Origin: M1-B18 sp048264125
GTDB lineage: Bacteria > Bacillota > Clostridia > Peptostreptococcales > Natronincolaceae
Assembly (NCBI GenBank): GCA_048264125.1
Contig: JBLXDM010000007.1
Span: 124,001-188,000 of the forward strand
Reading direction: 5' to 3'
Length of the DNA stretch: 64,000 nucleotides
A program made the position numbers and the translations under genes. Of this stretch, positions 44,016 to 52,805 are shown piece by piece. Within the stretch, counting starts at the first letter, position 1, and the number at the start of each line of letters is the position of its first letter. Below the pieces are notes generated by a model, which was given only the letters and a program-made list of their open reading frames with translations, was not told the DNA's origin and made no database searches.

Positions 44016-46163
44016 ATGAAGCTAAAACATAAACTACCACTTGTTAATGCCTTGGTAATAGTTTTGGGATTCGGTATAATCTGGAATCTAAGCTTTAGAA
44101 CAGCAATGAATTTTTTTGTAGAAAGCCATGCAAATAGCTTTCAAAAGGACGTCATGCTGGAGACAGAAAGAGTAGAGCATTTAATCGAAACAGGGGTTTC
44201 GCAGCTTAGAGTAATGAAGAATTATTTAGAAATATTGGCAATGGATTGGAGTCGGGCAGAGGAGCTTTTATTGACGGTTGCCGACAATAGTAAATTCAAG
44301 GTCATAGGAATACTGCTGCCAGATGGAACCTATAGTATTGCAGGGGAAAATCAAGGCGTAAAGCTACCAGATATAGAGATTTTTAATAATTTCGACCTGG
44401 TGTCCCTAATGGAGACCAGAGTGCACTACATGGCGAATAATCAGATATTTATTGCTGAGCCTATTGTAAAAAATGGAGAAATAGTAGGGGCATTGTTCGG
44501 GTCCATTGCTTTTAATGAAATTAATGATGTTCTAAAAAGAGGAAAGAATAGCGGCAATTACTACTTTGTATCACTGGAGGAAAATGGAAGGCTAATGGAG
44601 GAGGAATTTTCTCGGAGATTTGAAGGCTCCCTTCTGGAGGAAATCTTCTCAAAGCTTGCCTCCGGCAGCCAGGGCATCATAATATCGGAGGAAAATGATA
44701 AGGATAGCTATATCTTCTATCAGCAGTTTAGCAAGGAAAACTGGTTTATAATGAACATAATCTCTGCCGATGAATTTTTATCTCCATTAACGAAGCTGAC
44801 AACGCGCTTTTATCTTATATTTATTCTAGGACTTATATTTCTATTAATTACTACCAGTCGAATTATTAAAAAATACATCGGCGCAATCGAGGAATTGATT
44901 AACTCTGTAAAAAGGGTTGAGGCAGGAGATTATAGTGTTAGGGTTCATTCCAAGAGAAAGGATGAATTGGGTAAGCTGGCGGATCATTTAAACACTATGC
45001 TGGAGGCTATATCAACCAGAGATAGTGAGCTTTCCTCCTTAAACAGAAAGCTTACAAATAGCATAGAACGTCTGAATATATCTAATGGTAGACTGGAGAA
45101 GGCCTATAGTGAAATTGCCCGCAATTATAATCAGCAGAGGGTTATAAATCAGCTTTCGGAAAAGCTTAGCAGTATAAGAGGTATGGAGGAGCTGCTAAGG
45201 GAGATATTGATATACACTCAGGATATCGTAGGAGCAGGTCGCTCTATTGTGTTTTTACTGGATAGAGAGGAGCGAGCCTTTAGGGTTAAATCCTATCAAA
45301 ATTATAGCGAGGATGAAATAGTAAAGCTATACATAGACGAAGCCGACCCTGTCTATAATTGGGTATTGAAAAATAAGGAAAGCGTATGCTTTAAGAATAT
45401 TCATCAGGAGGGCTTCAAGGTCAGATTGGAAAGTGATTACGACTATGACATGCTGCTATATATGCCAATACTTGCGGATGAAGGCAATGTAATCGGCTTT
45501 ATTAATTACTTTTCAAAGGAATTGGATATGGGCTTTTCAGCGATAATAAAGCAGATGTCCAAAATGATATCTATTACCATACAGAATGAAGGCCTATTGA
45601 ATGAAGTGAAGGAAACCTATTTTTCGATTATCGTCTCATTGGTAAAGGCGATGGATTTAAAGGATAATTACACGAAGGGCCACAGTGAGAGGGTAATGAA
45701 CTACAGTATGAGACTGGGGAAGGCCTTAGGCCTGGAGGGCTATGAGCTGGAAACGTTAAAATACGGCAGCATACTTCATGATATAGGTAAATTGGGAATA
45801 CCCGACAGCATATTGCTTAAGAAGGAGTTTTTGACAGAGGATGAATACAATTTGATTAAGGAGCATCCTAACAATGGCGTATCCTTTGTAGAAAACCTAA
45901 GGTTTCTACACCCTGCTCTGGGCATCATAAAGAGCCACCATGAGAGATTGGATGGCAAAGGCTACCCTGAGGGCTTAAAGGGTGAAGAAATTAATTTGCT
46001 GACAAGGATCGTATCTATTGCTGATGCCTATGACGCCATGACTTCGGATAGGGCATATAGGAGAAGGCTGGCTAAGCAGGAGGCCTTTATCGAGCTGAGG
46101 AGCAACTGTGGCTCGCAATTTGACCCAGAGCTGGTGGAAAAATTCATAGCACTTGAGCTTTAA
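44016..46163 (+). CDS. HD-GYP c-di-GMP phosphodiesterase with sensor domains
   Basis: A 715-residue membrane protein. An N-terminal membrane segment, an extracellular sensing region (about 35-265), a second segment (about 267-290), HAMP (about 290-345), coiled coil, a GAF domain (about 395-530) and an HD-GYP domain (about 540-715). All key motifs are intact: HSERV, HDIGKLGIP, HHERLDGKGYPEGL and DAYDAMTSDRAYR, so it should hydrolyse c-di-GMP. The ATG at 44016 follows AGGGG. It shares a transcript with the chemoreceptor under the c-di-GMP riboswitch, hence possible feedback on the signal it destroys. Confidence 0.93.
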   Translation: MKLKHKLPLVNALVIVLGFGIIWNLSFRTAMNFFVESHANSFQKDVMLETERVEHLIETGVSQLRVMKNYLEILAMDWSRAEELLLTVADNSKFKVIGILLPDGTYSIAGENQGVKLPDIEIFNNFDLVSLMETRVHYMANNQIFIAEPIVKNGEIVGALFGSIAFNEINDVLKRGKNSGNYYFVSLEENGRLMEEEFSRRFEGSLLEEIFSKLASGSQGIIISEENDKDSYIFYQQFSKENWFIMNIISADEFLSPLTKLTTRFYLIFILGLIFLLITTSRIIKKYIGAIEELINSVKRVEAGDYSVRVHSKRKDELGKLADHLNTMLEAISTRDSELSSLNRKLTNSIERLNISNGRLEKAYSEIARNYNQQRVINQLSEKLSSIRGMEELLREILIYTQDIVGAGRSIVFLLDREERAFRVKSYQNYSEDEIVKLYIDEADPVYNWVLKNKESVCFKNIHQEGFKVRLESDYDYDMLLYMPILADEGNVIGFINYFSKELDMGFSAIIKQMSKMISITIQNEGLLNEVKETYFSIIVSLVKAMDLKDNYTKGHSERVMNYSMRLGKALGLEGYELETLKYGSILHDIGKLGIPDSILLKKEFLTEDEYNLIKEHPNNGVSFVENLRFLHPALGIIKSHHERLDGKGYPEGLKGEEINLLTRIVSIADAYDAMTSDRAYRRRLAKQEAFIELRSNCGSQFDPELVEKFIALEL

Positions 46164-46165
46164 TC

Positions 46166-46208
46166 GCAAGGAGCAGGATTGTAAAAATCCTGCTCCTTGC
46201 TTTATTTT
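46166..46208. terminator. Bidirectional terminator with 15-bp perfect stem
   Basis: GCAAGGAGCAGGATT (46166-46180) pairs with AATCCTGCTCCTTGC (46186-46200), with T-rich tails on both sides, between convergent HD-GYP and germination permease genes. Confidence 0.92.
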
Positions 46209-47290
46209 TAGCCTTCACTTTTAGCCACTTGGCTCCTTTTCGCAAATACCATAAAGACAATTGCCGGTATGAGCAAAAAGTTCACAAAGCATATATAGGT
46301 GTAGGCATCCAGCAGCTTAAATAGCCTGAAGAGATTGTTGCCTGCGAAATAAGCTGAAATCCCGGCAAGGACGGTTATTATAAAAATATGATACTTGTGA
46401 CGAATATTAAGGGCATTTAATAGCTTTATGAGGGCATAAAAGGCAACAACATAGCGTATGTACCAGCCCCCTACAATTTGAAGCATTACATAGACCTCAC
46501 CGGCCTCCATAAATCTAAAGTGACTCACCAGCTGGGTCTGCAAAAGCTTAGGATAGGGGATATTATTAACCCGTTCAACATCAAAGCTCATCAGAACCCC
46601 TGTAATAGACACAATCTGCATTTGAATAATAAAGAGAATGCTTATTAGGGAGTCTCTAATTAAATTCTTTTTAGATTTTATTTCAGTCAGATAAGGAAAA
46701 ATAATTGTAACGCTTCCATATAGACCCAGTATCTGCAGAATAGAAAGCAAAAAACCTCTATCTACTCCATTTTCAAATACAGGAAACAGCAGATAGGATT
46801 CCTTGTATTTCGTTGTCAAAAATGCAAGGCTGAAGCCGGCGAAAATAATAAGGCTAATGCCTATAATTGTAACAGTGACTATCCCCACCAGATCCCTACC
46901 TGCGGTATAGGCGGCTGGAAAGACAAATAAAAGCAGGAAAAACCATACAGGGGTCTCCAGCAGCATATTTGTATGCATTGAGCTGGCCTCCACAGCAGCA
47001 GATTCCACCATGGTTAAAAATAATGTAAGAGCAAATAAGCCCAATAAAAAATTGCCTAATTTTTCTCCCGCGGCAGTCCTGTATATTTTAACGATATCGT
47101 AGGTGTTGGTTCTCTTGCAAAGCTTCAGTATCCCTATTAAATATATAAATATTATCGGAGATGCTATAATCAACGCTATCCAGGAATCTCTTCTGCCGTT
47201 ATTTGTAAAGACATTAGGATAGGTTTTCATTGAAACAATAGCCGCAGCAAGAAAAAGAAAGCCCAGATGTCTGGTGTTGAATTTATCCAT
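46208..47290 (-). CDS. Spore germination permease, GerB family (first locus)
   Basis: A 360-residue integral membrane protein of the GerAB/YndE family, with about ten hydrophobic segments and the family pattern YPNVFTNNGRRDSWIALIIA near the start and EVYVMLQIVGGWYIRY in the later half. It is the amino-acid-permease-like subunit of a germination receptor and binds the germinant. ATG 47290 has AGGTGAG seven bases upstream; an in-frame start eight codons earlier has none. It runs away from gerA at 47409 across a 118-base divergent promoter region. Confidence 0.92.
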   Translation of the reverse strand: MDKFNTRHLGFLFLAAAIVSMKTYPNVFTNNGRRDSWIALIIASPIIFIYLIGILKLCKRTNTYDIVKIYRTAAGEKLGNFLLGLFALTLFLTMVESAAVEASSMHTNMLLETPVWFFLLLFVFPAAYTAGRDLVGIVTVTIIGISLIIFAGFSLAFLTTKYKESYLLFPVFENGVDRGFLLSILQILGLYGSVTIIFPYLTEIKSKKNLIRDSLISILFIIQMQIVSITGVLMSFDVERVNNIPYPKLLQTQLVSHFRFMEAGEVYVMLQIVGGWYIRYVVAFYALIKLLNALNIRHKYHIFIITVLAGISAYFAGNNLFRLFKLLDAYTYICFVNFLLIPAIVFMVFAKRSQVAKSEG

Positions 47291-47408
47291 ATATAATCTC
47301 ACCTTCCTTGTCAAATTAAATATAACAAATATCTTAGATTATAGACAGGTTTCAGTATACTATACAGCTGTATATCAAACACTATCTAAAAATACAGCAG
47401 GTGATTAT

Positions 47409-48848
47409 ATGAGCAAGAAGAGCTTGGATTACAAGAAATATGAAGAATATCTGGCTGAAATTCAGAAGACGCTGGATATAAATTATGACGTAAAATATCG
47501 GAAAATAAATACCGATAATGGAGAAATAACCTTAATTTATATCGACAGCATAACCAATCAGGAATTTATAGCTAAGCACATCACAGCGCCAATTATGAAG
47601 GCCGAAAACCTGCCGAATGATGTAGAGCTGATTAAGAACAGGATTATAACAACCAATGATATTGGAGATATAAAGGACCCACAGCATGCTGTAAAGGAGA
47701 TATTATTCGGAAATGCTATCATTCTGTTTAGCTTTGGTCAGCAGGTGCTGTACACAGAAGTTAAAAGCTACAGTAAAAGAGGGATTGAGGAGCCTCCGGC
47801 TGAAACGGTTCTAAAGGGTCCAAGGGAGGGCTTTACAGAGAATTTGCAGGACAATATTTCTCTAATCAGAAGGCGGATCAGAAGCCCAAGGCTTAAAATA
47901 GAGAAATACCTAATGGGTGATGTCAGTGAAACGGCGTTGGCAGTTATTTATATTGAGGACATAGCACCAAAGGAAGTAGTAGACTTTGTAAGAAAAAGAG
48001 TTAAAAGCATTCATACAGGCTTTTTGCTGGAGGGAAAGTATGTAGATAAAAGTCTCCAAACGAAGGAGAGTGCCTTTGATACCATCGGAAATACAGAAAA
48101 GCCGGATATAATGGTGGCTAAAATTACAGAGGGGAGAGTTGCCATACTTGTGGACAACAATCCCTTTGCCATTACGGCACCACATTTTTTTGTTGAGTAT
48201 TTCCATACTCCAGATGATTACTATTTAAACAAATACGGACAGAACTTTTTTCGTCTGATACGATGGGGGGCCTTTTTAATTTCTTTGTTATTGCCGGGCT
48301 TTTACCTATCATTAATCACTTATCATTTTAAGCTGATACCATATATTTTCACCTTTAGGATGGCGGTAACCAGGGCAGGAGTGCCCTTTCCCGCCATCAT
48401 AGAGATTATAATAATGATGTTCTTTTTTCAAATATTGAGGGAGGCAGGGATAAGACTGCCCCAGCCCATAGGCTCTGCACTGAGTATCGTTGGAGCTCTG
48501 ATACTTGGTGATGCCGCCATAGGTGCAGGCCTTACTTCGCAAATTACGGTGCTGATTATTGCACTGTCCTCGATTTCACTTTTTCTCGTGCCCAAAATGT
48601 ATGGGGCAGTAGTGATTTGGTCCAATATGATATTGATATTTTCAGCTCTCTTGGGCTTGCCTGGCTTCTACATTGGTTTTATTTTGTTTGTTTCCCATAT
48701 TGCAGGCCTTGATACCTGTGGCTATCCCTATTTATTTCCAATGGGGACCTATAAGACCCTTAATTTTGGAGATTTAATCCTGAGGGATAACTTAAATCGT
48801 ATATCAAAAAATATTTTGCAAGAGGATGAGCAGGATGAAAAAAATTAG
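47409..48848 (+). CDS. Spore germination receptor GerA subunit (first locus)
   Basis: A 479-residue GerAA-family protein. The first 280 residues are a soluble domain with the conserved KGPREGFTENLQDNISLIRR block; the last 200 residues hold about five membrane segments with YLSLITYHFKLIP, PFPAIIEIIIMMFFFQILRE and PIGSALSIVGALILGDAAI. It forms the germinant-responsive channel complex in the spore inner membrane. The long frame from 47274 is not used; ATG 47409 has GCAGGTGA. Translationally coupled with the GerC gene (14-base overlap). Confidence 0.94.
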   Translation: MSKKSLDYKKYEEYLAEIQKTLDINYDVKYRKINTDNGEITLIYIDSITNQEFIAKHITAPIMKAENLPNDVELIKNRIITTNDIGDIKDPQHAVKEILFGNAIILFSFGQQVLYTEVKSYSKRGIEEPPAETVLKGPREGFTENLQDNISLIRRRIRSPRLKIEKYLMGDVSETALAVIYIEDIAPKEVVDFVRKRVKSIHTGFLLEGKYVDKSLQTKESAFDTIGNTEKPDIMVAKITEGRVAILVDNNPFAITAPHFFVEYFHTPDDYYLNKYGQNFFRLIRWGAFLISLLLPGFYLSLITYHFKLIPYIFTFRMAVTRAGVPFPAIIEIIIMMFFFQILREAGIRLPQPIGSALSIVGALILGDAAIGAGLTSQITVLIIALSSISLFLVPKMYGAVVIWSNMILIFSALLGLPGFYIGFILFVSHIAGLDTCGYPYLFPMGTYKTLNFGDLILRDNLNRISKNILQEDEQDEKN

Positions 48849-49956
48849 AGTCCTTTTAATCGCTTTACTGACTTGTAGTTTATTAAACGGTTGCTTTAAT
48901 TATGTGGATATCAACAATGTTGTATTCGTCACCAGTTTAATTATCGATATCGATGAAGCTGGAATGACCACAATTTATGCAGAAGCCTTTCATTCCTTCA
49001 GAAGCTATGAGACAAATACAGAGAAGGGAGAGAGATTGTTTTATACTACTACTGGTGATACCTTGTTTCAAGCAATTCGTGGATTAAATACAGTGGCCAG
49101 CTACAAGCTGAACTATTCTCAAAATAAGGCCATAATCTTTACAGAGAGGGCAGCTAGACAAGGAATTACGGAATACCTTGATTTTTTACACAGGGATCAG
49201 GAGCTGCTGCTTAGGTCCTACATCATTGTATATCAAGGGTCGAACCCTATGGAGCTTGTGACTATGGATTTGAAGGAGAATGAGTACATGGGGCTCTTCC
49301 TATTTGAGATGCTGGAGAATCCCTCTATTGGTGCCAGAAAAATTCATGAAAGAATCAATAGATACCTCAACAATCGCCTAAAGGGAAAGGGGGTAGACCT
49401 GGTGACCTATATTAAAATAAATGACAATACGGCGGAAAAGAAGCTGCAGGTTGAAGGTGCAGCAATTATGGTGGAGGATACAATGATAGACAGCCTAACC
49501 GCTGAAGAGGTAATGAGCTATCATCTGTTAATGGACACCTTGGAGGGGGGCTTGATACTGTTGCCTCATCCCAGCTTTCCCGACAAAAAAGTAGTATTAG
49601 AAATACTGCAGGGGAAAGCCAATACAAAAACAGAAATAGCGCTGCAGGATGAGGGCATTACACTTAAAAAAAGTATTTCCATAAGGGCGTCTTTTGGTGA
49701 GACGCAGGAGAGCATTACTCTGGATACCCAGCAGCTGCAAAAAATCAAGGAGTCCGCAGAGGAGATATTAAGAGGGGATACCGAGGTGCTTTTCAATAAA
49801 TATAAGGATAGGGGAATTGACATTTTTAGGGTAAATGATCAGCTTAAAAAGAAGTATACCAGGCAGGACATAGAAAATCCCATCGAGGTAACAGACCTTA
49901 TAGTAGAGGCTGAAGTATTTATAGAAGGAAGTGCAAATATAACGGGCTTCGAGTAG
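48835..49956 (+). CDS. Spore germination lipoprotein GerC (first locus)
   Basis: A 373-residue Ger(x)C lipoprotein. Signal sequence KIRVLLIALLTCSLLNGC ends in a lipobox (LNGC); the mature part has the family blocks FVTSLIIDIDEAGMT, TTTGDTLFQAIRGLN and a C-terminal KYKDRGIDIFRVNDQLKK. It is the outer, membrane-anchored subunit of the receptor. The ATG at 48835 is nine bases beyond an AAGAGG site inside the gerA end; ATG 48826 is an alternative. No B gene follows because it is divergent. Confidence 0.93.
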   Translation: MKKIRVLLIALLTCSLLNGCFNYVDINNVVFVTSLIIDIDEAGMTTIYAEAFHSFRSYETNTEKGERLFYTTTGDTLFQAIRGLNTVASYKLNYSQNKAIIFTERAARQGITEYLDFLHRDQELLLRSYIIVYQGSNPMELVTMDLKENEYMGLFLFEMLENPSIGARKIHERINRYLNNRLKGKGVDLVTYIKINDNTAEKKLQVEGAAIMVEDTMIDSLTAEEVMSYHLLMDTLEGGLILLPHPSFPDKKVVLEILQGKANTKTEIALQDEGITLKKSISIRASFGETQESITLDTQQLQKIKESAEEILRGDTEVLFNKYKDRGIDIFRVNDQLKKKYTRQDIENPIEVTDLIVEAEVFIEGSANITGFE

Positions 49957-50198
49957 AGCCGGCACCTTAGCAATGAAGCTGCAATGGCATGTGTAGGGCT
50001 GAAGAATATTGGGTATAAATAAGTTAACAAAATAACTAAAATATCCACATAATGTTTTTATATATAGAAAAAAAGTACTAAAATAGGGGTTTTGGGCAGG
50101 AAATTGTAACAATCTATAGAATTAAATACTTTAGACAAGGTATTTAGTTTTTATGGTAAATTAAATAGCTTTATATCAATAGACAGAGGTGAATTAAA

Positions 50199-50402
50199 AT
50201 GATTCCTGTTAATGAGGTGAGTACAACGGCTGATTTTAATGATGAGCTTAGGCTATTGAAAAGAGACATTGCTCAAAAGAGATCAGAGCTATTTAAGGTT
50301 ATAAATGACGCCAACGAATACTTGACAGACCAGAGGGTTATTCAGCTGAGTCAGCAATTGGACGGACTATTGGTGAGATACATAAGGATCAGCGCAACCT
50401 AG
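50199..50402 (+). CDS. Spo0E-like sporulation aspartyl-phosphatase
   Basis: A 67-residue protein with the Spo0E family pattern: a two-helix fold ending in VIQLSQQLDGLLVRY, containing the SQxLD motif whose aspartate supports dephosphorylation of Spo0A-P. It should delay or tune entry into sporulation. The start ATG follows GAGGTGA; a very strong terminator follows. It lies between the two germination receptor loci. Confidence 0.88.
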   Translation: MIPVNEVSTTADFNDELRLLKRDIAQKRSELFKVINDANEYLTDQRVIQLSQQLDGLLVRYIRISAT

Positions 50403-50414
50403 CTTAATAGCTTG

Positions 50415-50456
50415 AATAATTAAAAGAGGTATCCCGGGATGCCTCTTTTAATTATT
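50415..50456. terminator. Bidirectional terminator after the Spo0E-like gene
   Basis: A near-perfect palindrome, AATAATTAAAAGAGG then its complement CCTCTTTTAATTATT, around TATCCCGGGATG. Confidence 0.9.
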
Positions 50457-50588
50457 CCTGTATATAGCTCCTGAAAAAAGGTGCGTATAAAAATAGTTCC
50501 ATTTAATAGTATTATAAGAAATATTTAATTTATATCAGTTAAGTCATAAGGCGTCAGGAATAATGGCAGGAAATACACTAGAATTTTA

Positions 50589-50652
50589 TTGACAAAGCTT
50601 TAAAGGAAATGATAGACTAATACCTGTGGTGATGGAAATGAAAATCATTACC
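50589..50652 (+). promoter_or_regulatory. Promoter with overlapping Fur-box-like site
   Basis: TTGACA (50589-50594), 18 bases, TAGACT (50613-50618); just downstream GGAAATGAAAATCATTACC (50634-50652) matches the 19-bp Fur consensus at 15 positions. Binding there would cover the start of transcription. It is 250-300 bases before the NifH-like gene, with a terminator-like hairpin between. A 48-codon frame begins at ATG 50632 and runs to 50778 but its ribosome site is weak. The rest of 50457-50899 shows no gene. Confidence 0.5.
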
Positions 50653-50715
50653 AATTGCAGCTATATAATTTGTATACAAGTAATTAACAGCTATTACATA
50701 AATGAGACGGTGATA

Positions 50716-50741
50716 AGGGGGATTTTAGAATCCCTCTTTTC
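50716..50741 (+). terminator. Terminator-like hairpin inside the NifH leader
   Basis: AGGGGGATT pairs with AATCCCTCT around TTAG, then TTTC. It lies between the Fur-box promoter and the NifH-like gene, so it may end a short RNA or act as an attenuator. Confidence 0.5.
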
Positions 50742-50899
50742 TTCAAGCAAAGGAATAGTAAGAGGCCTTTATAAGTAAAGAGATGACTGAGACGAAGACG
50801 AAGGTATGTAAGGGATTAAGTTATTTTAAGAGGCTAAAATTGGTGCGTAATATAAACAGTAAAGCTGCACCGACAAAAAACCTAACTAGGAGGTAAAAA

Positions 50900-51658
50900 A
50901 TGTTAAAAATTGCTGTATATGGTAAGGGTGGAATAGGTAAATCAACCACCACCTCAAATCTTTCCGCCGCCTTATCAAAGCTTGGCTTCAAGGTGATGCA
51001 AATTGGGTGTGATCCAAAGGCAGACTCAACAAAAAACCTAATGAAGGGCGAGATTATCCCAACGGTGTTAGATAGTATCAAGAAAAATAAGGAGGATGTG
51101 GTTCTGGAGGATATCGTGTTTGTGGGCTACAATGGCGTACTCTGTGTTGAGGCAGGAGGACCTACACCGGGGATAGGCTGTGCTGGCAGAGGTATCATTA
51201 CTGCCTTTGAGAAGCTGGAGGAGCTTAAGGCCTTCGAAATACACAAGCCCGACATTGTTATATACGATGTACTGGGGGATGTTGTTTGTGGTGGTTTTGC
51301 AATGCCTTTAAGAGGAGGCTATGCAGAGGATGTTTATGTCGTAACCTCGGGTGAAATGATGTCCCTTTATGCCGCTTCAAACATAGCTTCAGCTGTTAAC
51401 CAATTCAGCAGTAAGGGCTATGCCAGACTAAGGGGTCTGATACTTAATGCTAAGGGTGTTGAAAATGAAAGAGAAATTGTCGCTAAGGCAGCAGCGGAGA
51501 TCAATACTGAGATTATGCAGTACATTCCCAGAGACCCCCATGTCCAGAGGGCAGAAAATGATGGTAAAACTGTGATTGAAGCCTTTCCTGAGGCGGATAT
51601 GTACAATATCTATATTGAGCTGGCAAATAAAATTCTAGAGAGAAAAAGACAATCTTAA
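50900..51658 (+). CDS. Orphan NifH-like Fe protein homologue
   Basis: A 252-residue P-loop ATPase of the NifH/BchL superfamily. P-loop GKGGIGKST at residues 9-17; GCDPKADST; the two iron-sulphur ligand cysteines in PGIGCAGRG and VVCGGFAMP, so it should form a homodimer holding a 4Fe-4S cluster. It is shorter than NifH (about 275-290 residues) at the C-terminus. No NifD/K, BchN/B or cofactor-assembly gene lies in the window, so partner and substrate are unknown; group IV, methylthio-alkane or coenzyme F430-type homologues are alternatives to nitrogenase. The start ATG follows TAGGAGGT. Fur-like regulation upstream is inferred. Confidence 0.88.
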   Translation: MLKIAVYGKGGIGKSTTTSNLSAALSKLGFKVMQIGCDPKADSTKNLMKGEIIPTVLDSIKKNKEDVVLEDIVFVGYNGVLCVEAGGPTPGIGCAGRGIITAFEKLEELKAFEIHKPDIVIYDVLGDVVCGGFAMPLRGGYAEDVYVVTSGEMMSLYAASNIASAVNQFSSKGYARLRGLILNAKGVENEREIVAKAAAEINTEIMQYIPRDPHVQRAENDGKTVIEAFPEADMYNIYIELANKILERKRQS

Positions 51659-51775
51659 AAAGGCTCTAGAGCTATAGAATTATGAAGCAGCATGTTGAAT
51701 GTATCCTGTAATGTGCTATAATGAAAATAAATAACGATATCGGTTATAGATATTTAACGGATTGGAGCGAAGGGT

Positions 51776-52084
51776 ATGCAAAGGCCAATAATTCGGAAGC
51801 TGTTTTTAGGCTTTATACAAATCCATATCCTGCATCATGCTAAAAAGGAGCCCTTCTTCGGGGTATGGATGATGGAGGAGCTTAAGGAGCATGGCTATCA
51901 GATAAGTGCCGGAACCCTGTATCCTATATTGCACAGCATGGAAACCAGCGGACTGCTGGACAAGGAAGATCGGTTAGTGGAGGGTAAGATCCGCAAATAC
52001 TATAAAATAACAGAGTCCGGTGACGAAGTGCTTCAGGAAGCAAAGGAAAAAGCATATGAGCTTTTTAAGGAAATAAAGGATTAA
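51776..52084 (+). CDS. PadR family transcriptional regulator
   Basis: A 102-residue PadR protein: winged helix with LHHAKKEPFFGVWMMEEL and HGYQISAGTLYPILHSMETS, then KIRKYYKITESGDE and a short C-terminal dimer helix. Mostly repressors of adjacent transporters or of phenolic acid genes. The adjacent convergent membrane protein shares a terminator rather than a promoter. The start ATG has GGAGCGAAGGG. Confidence 0.93.
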   Translation: MQRPIIRKLFLGFIQIHILHHAKKEPFFGVWMMEELKEHGYQISAGTLYPILHSMETSGLLDKEDRLVEGKIRKYYKITESGDEVLQEAKEKAYELFKEIKD

Positions 52085-52087
52085 TAT

Positions 52088-52134
52088 AAAGCTAAGGGGT
52101 AGCTGACATTTACTGTCGGCTACCCCTTAGCTTT
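52088..52134. terminator. Bidirectional terminator with 20-bp stem
   Basis: AAAGCTAAGGGGTAGCTGAC pairs almost fully with GTCGGCTACCCCTTAGCTTT around a short loop, between PadR (+) and the convergent membrane protein gene (-). Confidence 0.9.
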
Positions 52135-52711
52135 ATTCCACATCACGATTTAGACTCTGCATTTCTCTTCTAAAGTTTCTTTGAACCTCCGTCAGATTAT
52201 CCTCCTCAGACGATTCTTCCTCAGAACTATCGTCTGTGACACTAGAGCTTTGCTTTTCAGCCTCCGCAGCCATTATCAATAGGCCCTTATTAGCCTGTAG
52301 GCCCTTAAAAATACAGTATAAGGGGTAAAGATGGAACAAGGCCCCCATATAATCCCCTAAAAAAGCCAGCAGCAGTGTATCCAAGGAATATAATATAAAG
52401 CCCAATACAAAGCACCAGCCCTTACCTTTTCTGGACCATAAGCCTAAAATCGCAAAAACACCAATAATGAGCAGACTCAGGGCTATACCTGCTGTCAAAA
52501 CCAAATTACCAAGTTCATAGCTGAGCTCTCGAGAAATATAATAAATTATCTCTGCAGTTCCCAAACCAAAGACAAAGCCCCAGCTACCATTTATGATTGC
52601 CATAATTATGTTTACCAATGATAGACCAGCTATCCAGAAGAACCAGCCGGAGCCGTTTCTATGCTGTCTAACCAACCGAAGCCCTTCGTCCAAATGCCAG
52701 TTGTTTTTCAT
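52133..52711 (-). CDS. Uncharacterised integral membrane protein
   Basis: A 192-residue protein with about four hydrophobic segments (residues about 22-150; GWFFWIAGLSLVNIIMAII, LVLTAGIALSLLIIGVFAIL) and a serine/glutamate-rich cytoplasmic tail (SSEEESSEEDNLTE). I do not recognise the family. AAAACGGG-type spacing at the start is weak; the ATG at 52711 is preceded by GGGGGTAC. It lies between PadR and the second germination locus. Confidence 0.65.
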   Translation of the reverse strand: MKNNWHLDEGLRLVRQHRNGSGWFFWIAGLSLVNIIMAIINGSWGFVFGLGTAEIIYYISRELSYELGNLVLTAGIALSLLIIGVFAILGLWSRKGKGWCFVLGFILYSLDTLLLAFLGDYMGALFHLYPLYCIFKGLQANKGLLIMAAEAEKQSSSVTDDSSEEESSEEDNLTEVQRNFRREMQSLNRDVE

Positions 52712-52805
52712 ATGTACCCCCTGTGATCCATTAATATATACAAAAATAATTATAGCATAATGGTCATTATAATCATATCCTTTTGGACTACTTTAGAAGC
52801 TATGA

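Noticed and set aside
47356..47362. TATACTA as a sigma-G -10 box for gerA
   Set aside because: No acceptable -35 element 18 bases upstream.
47274..47408. Upstream extension of the first gerA gene
   Set aside because: Covers the divergent promoter region and the start of gerB; ATG 47409 has a better site and fits GerA length.
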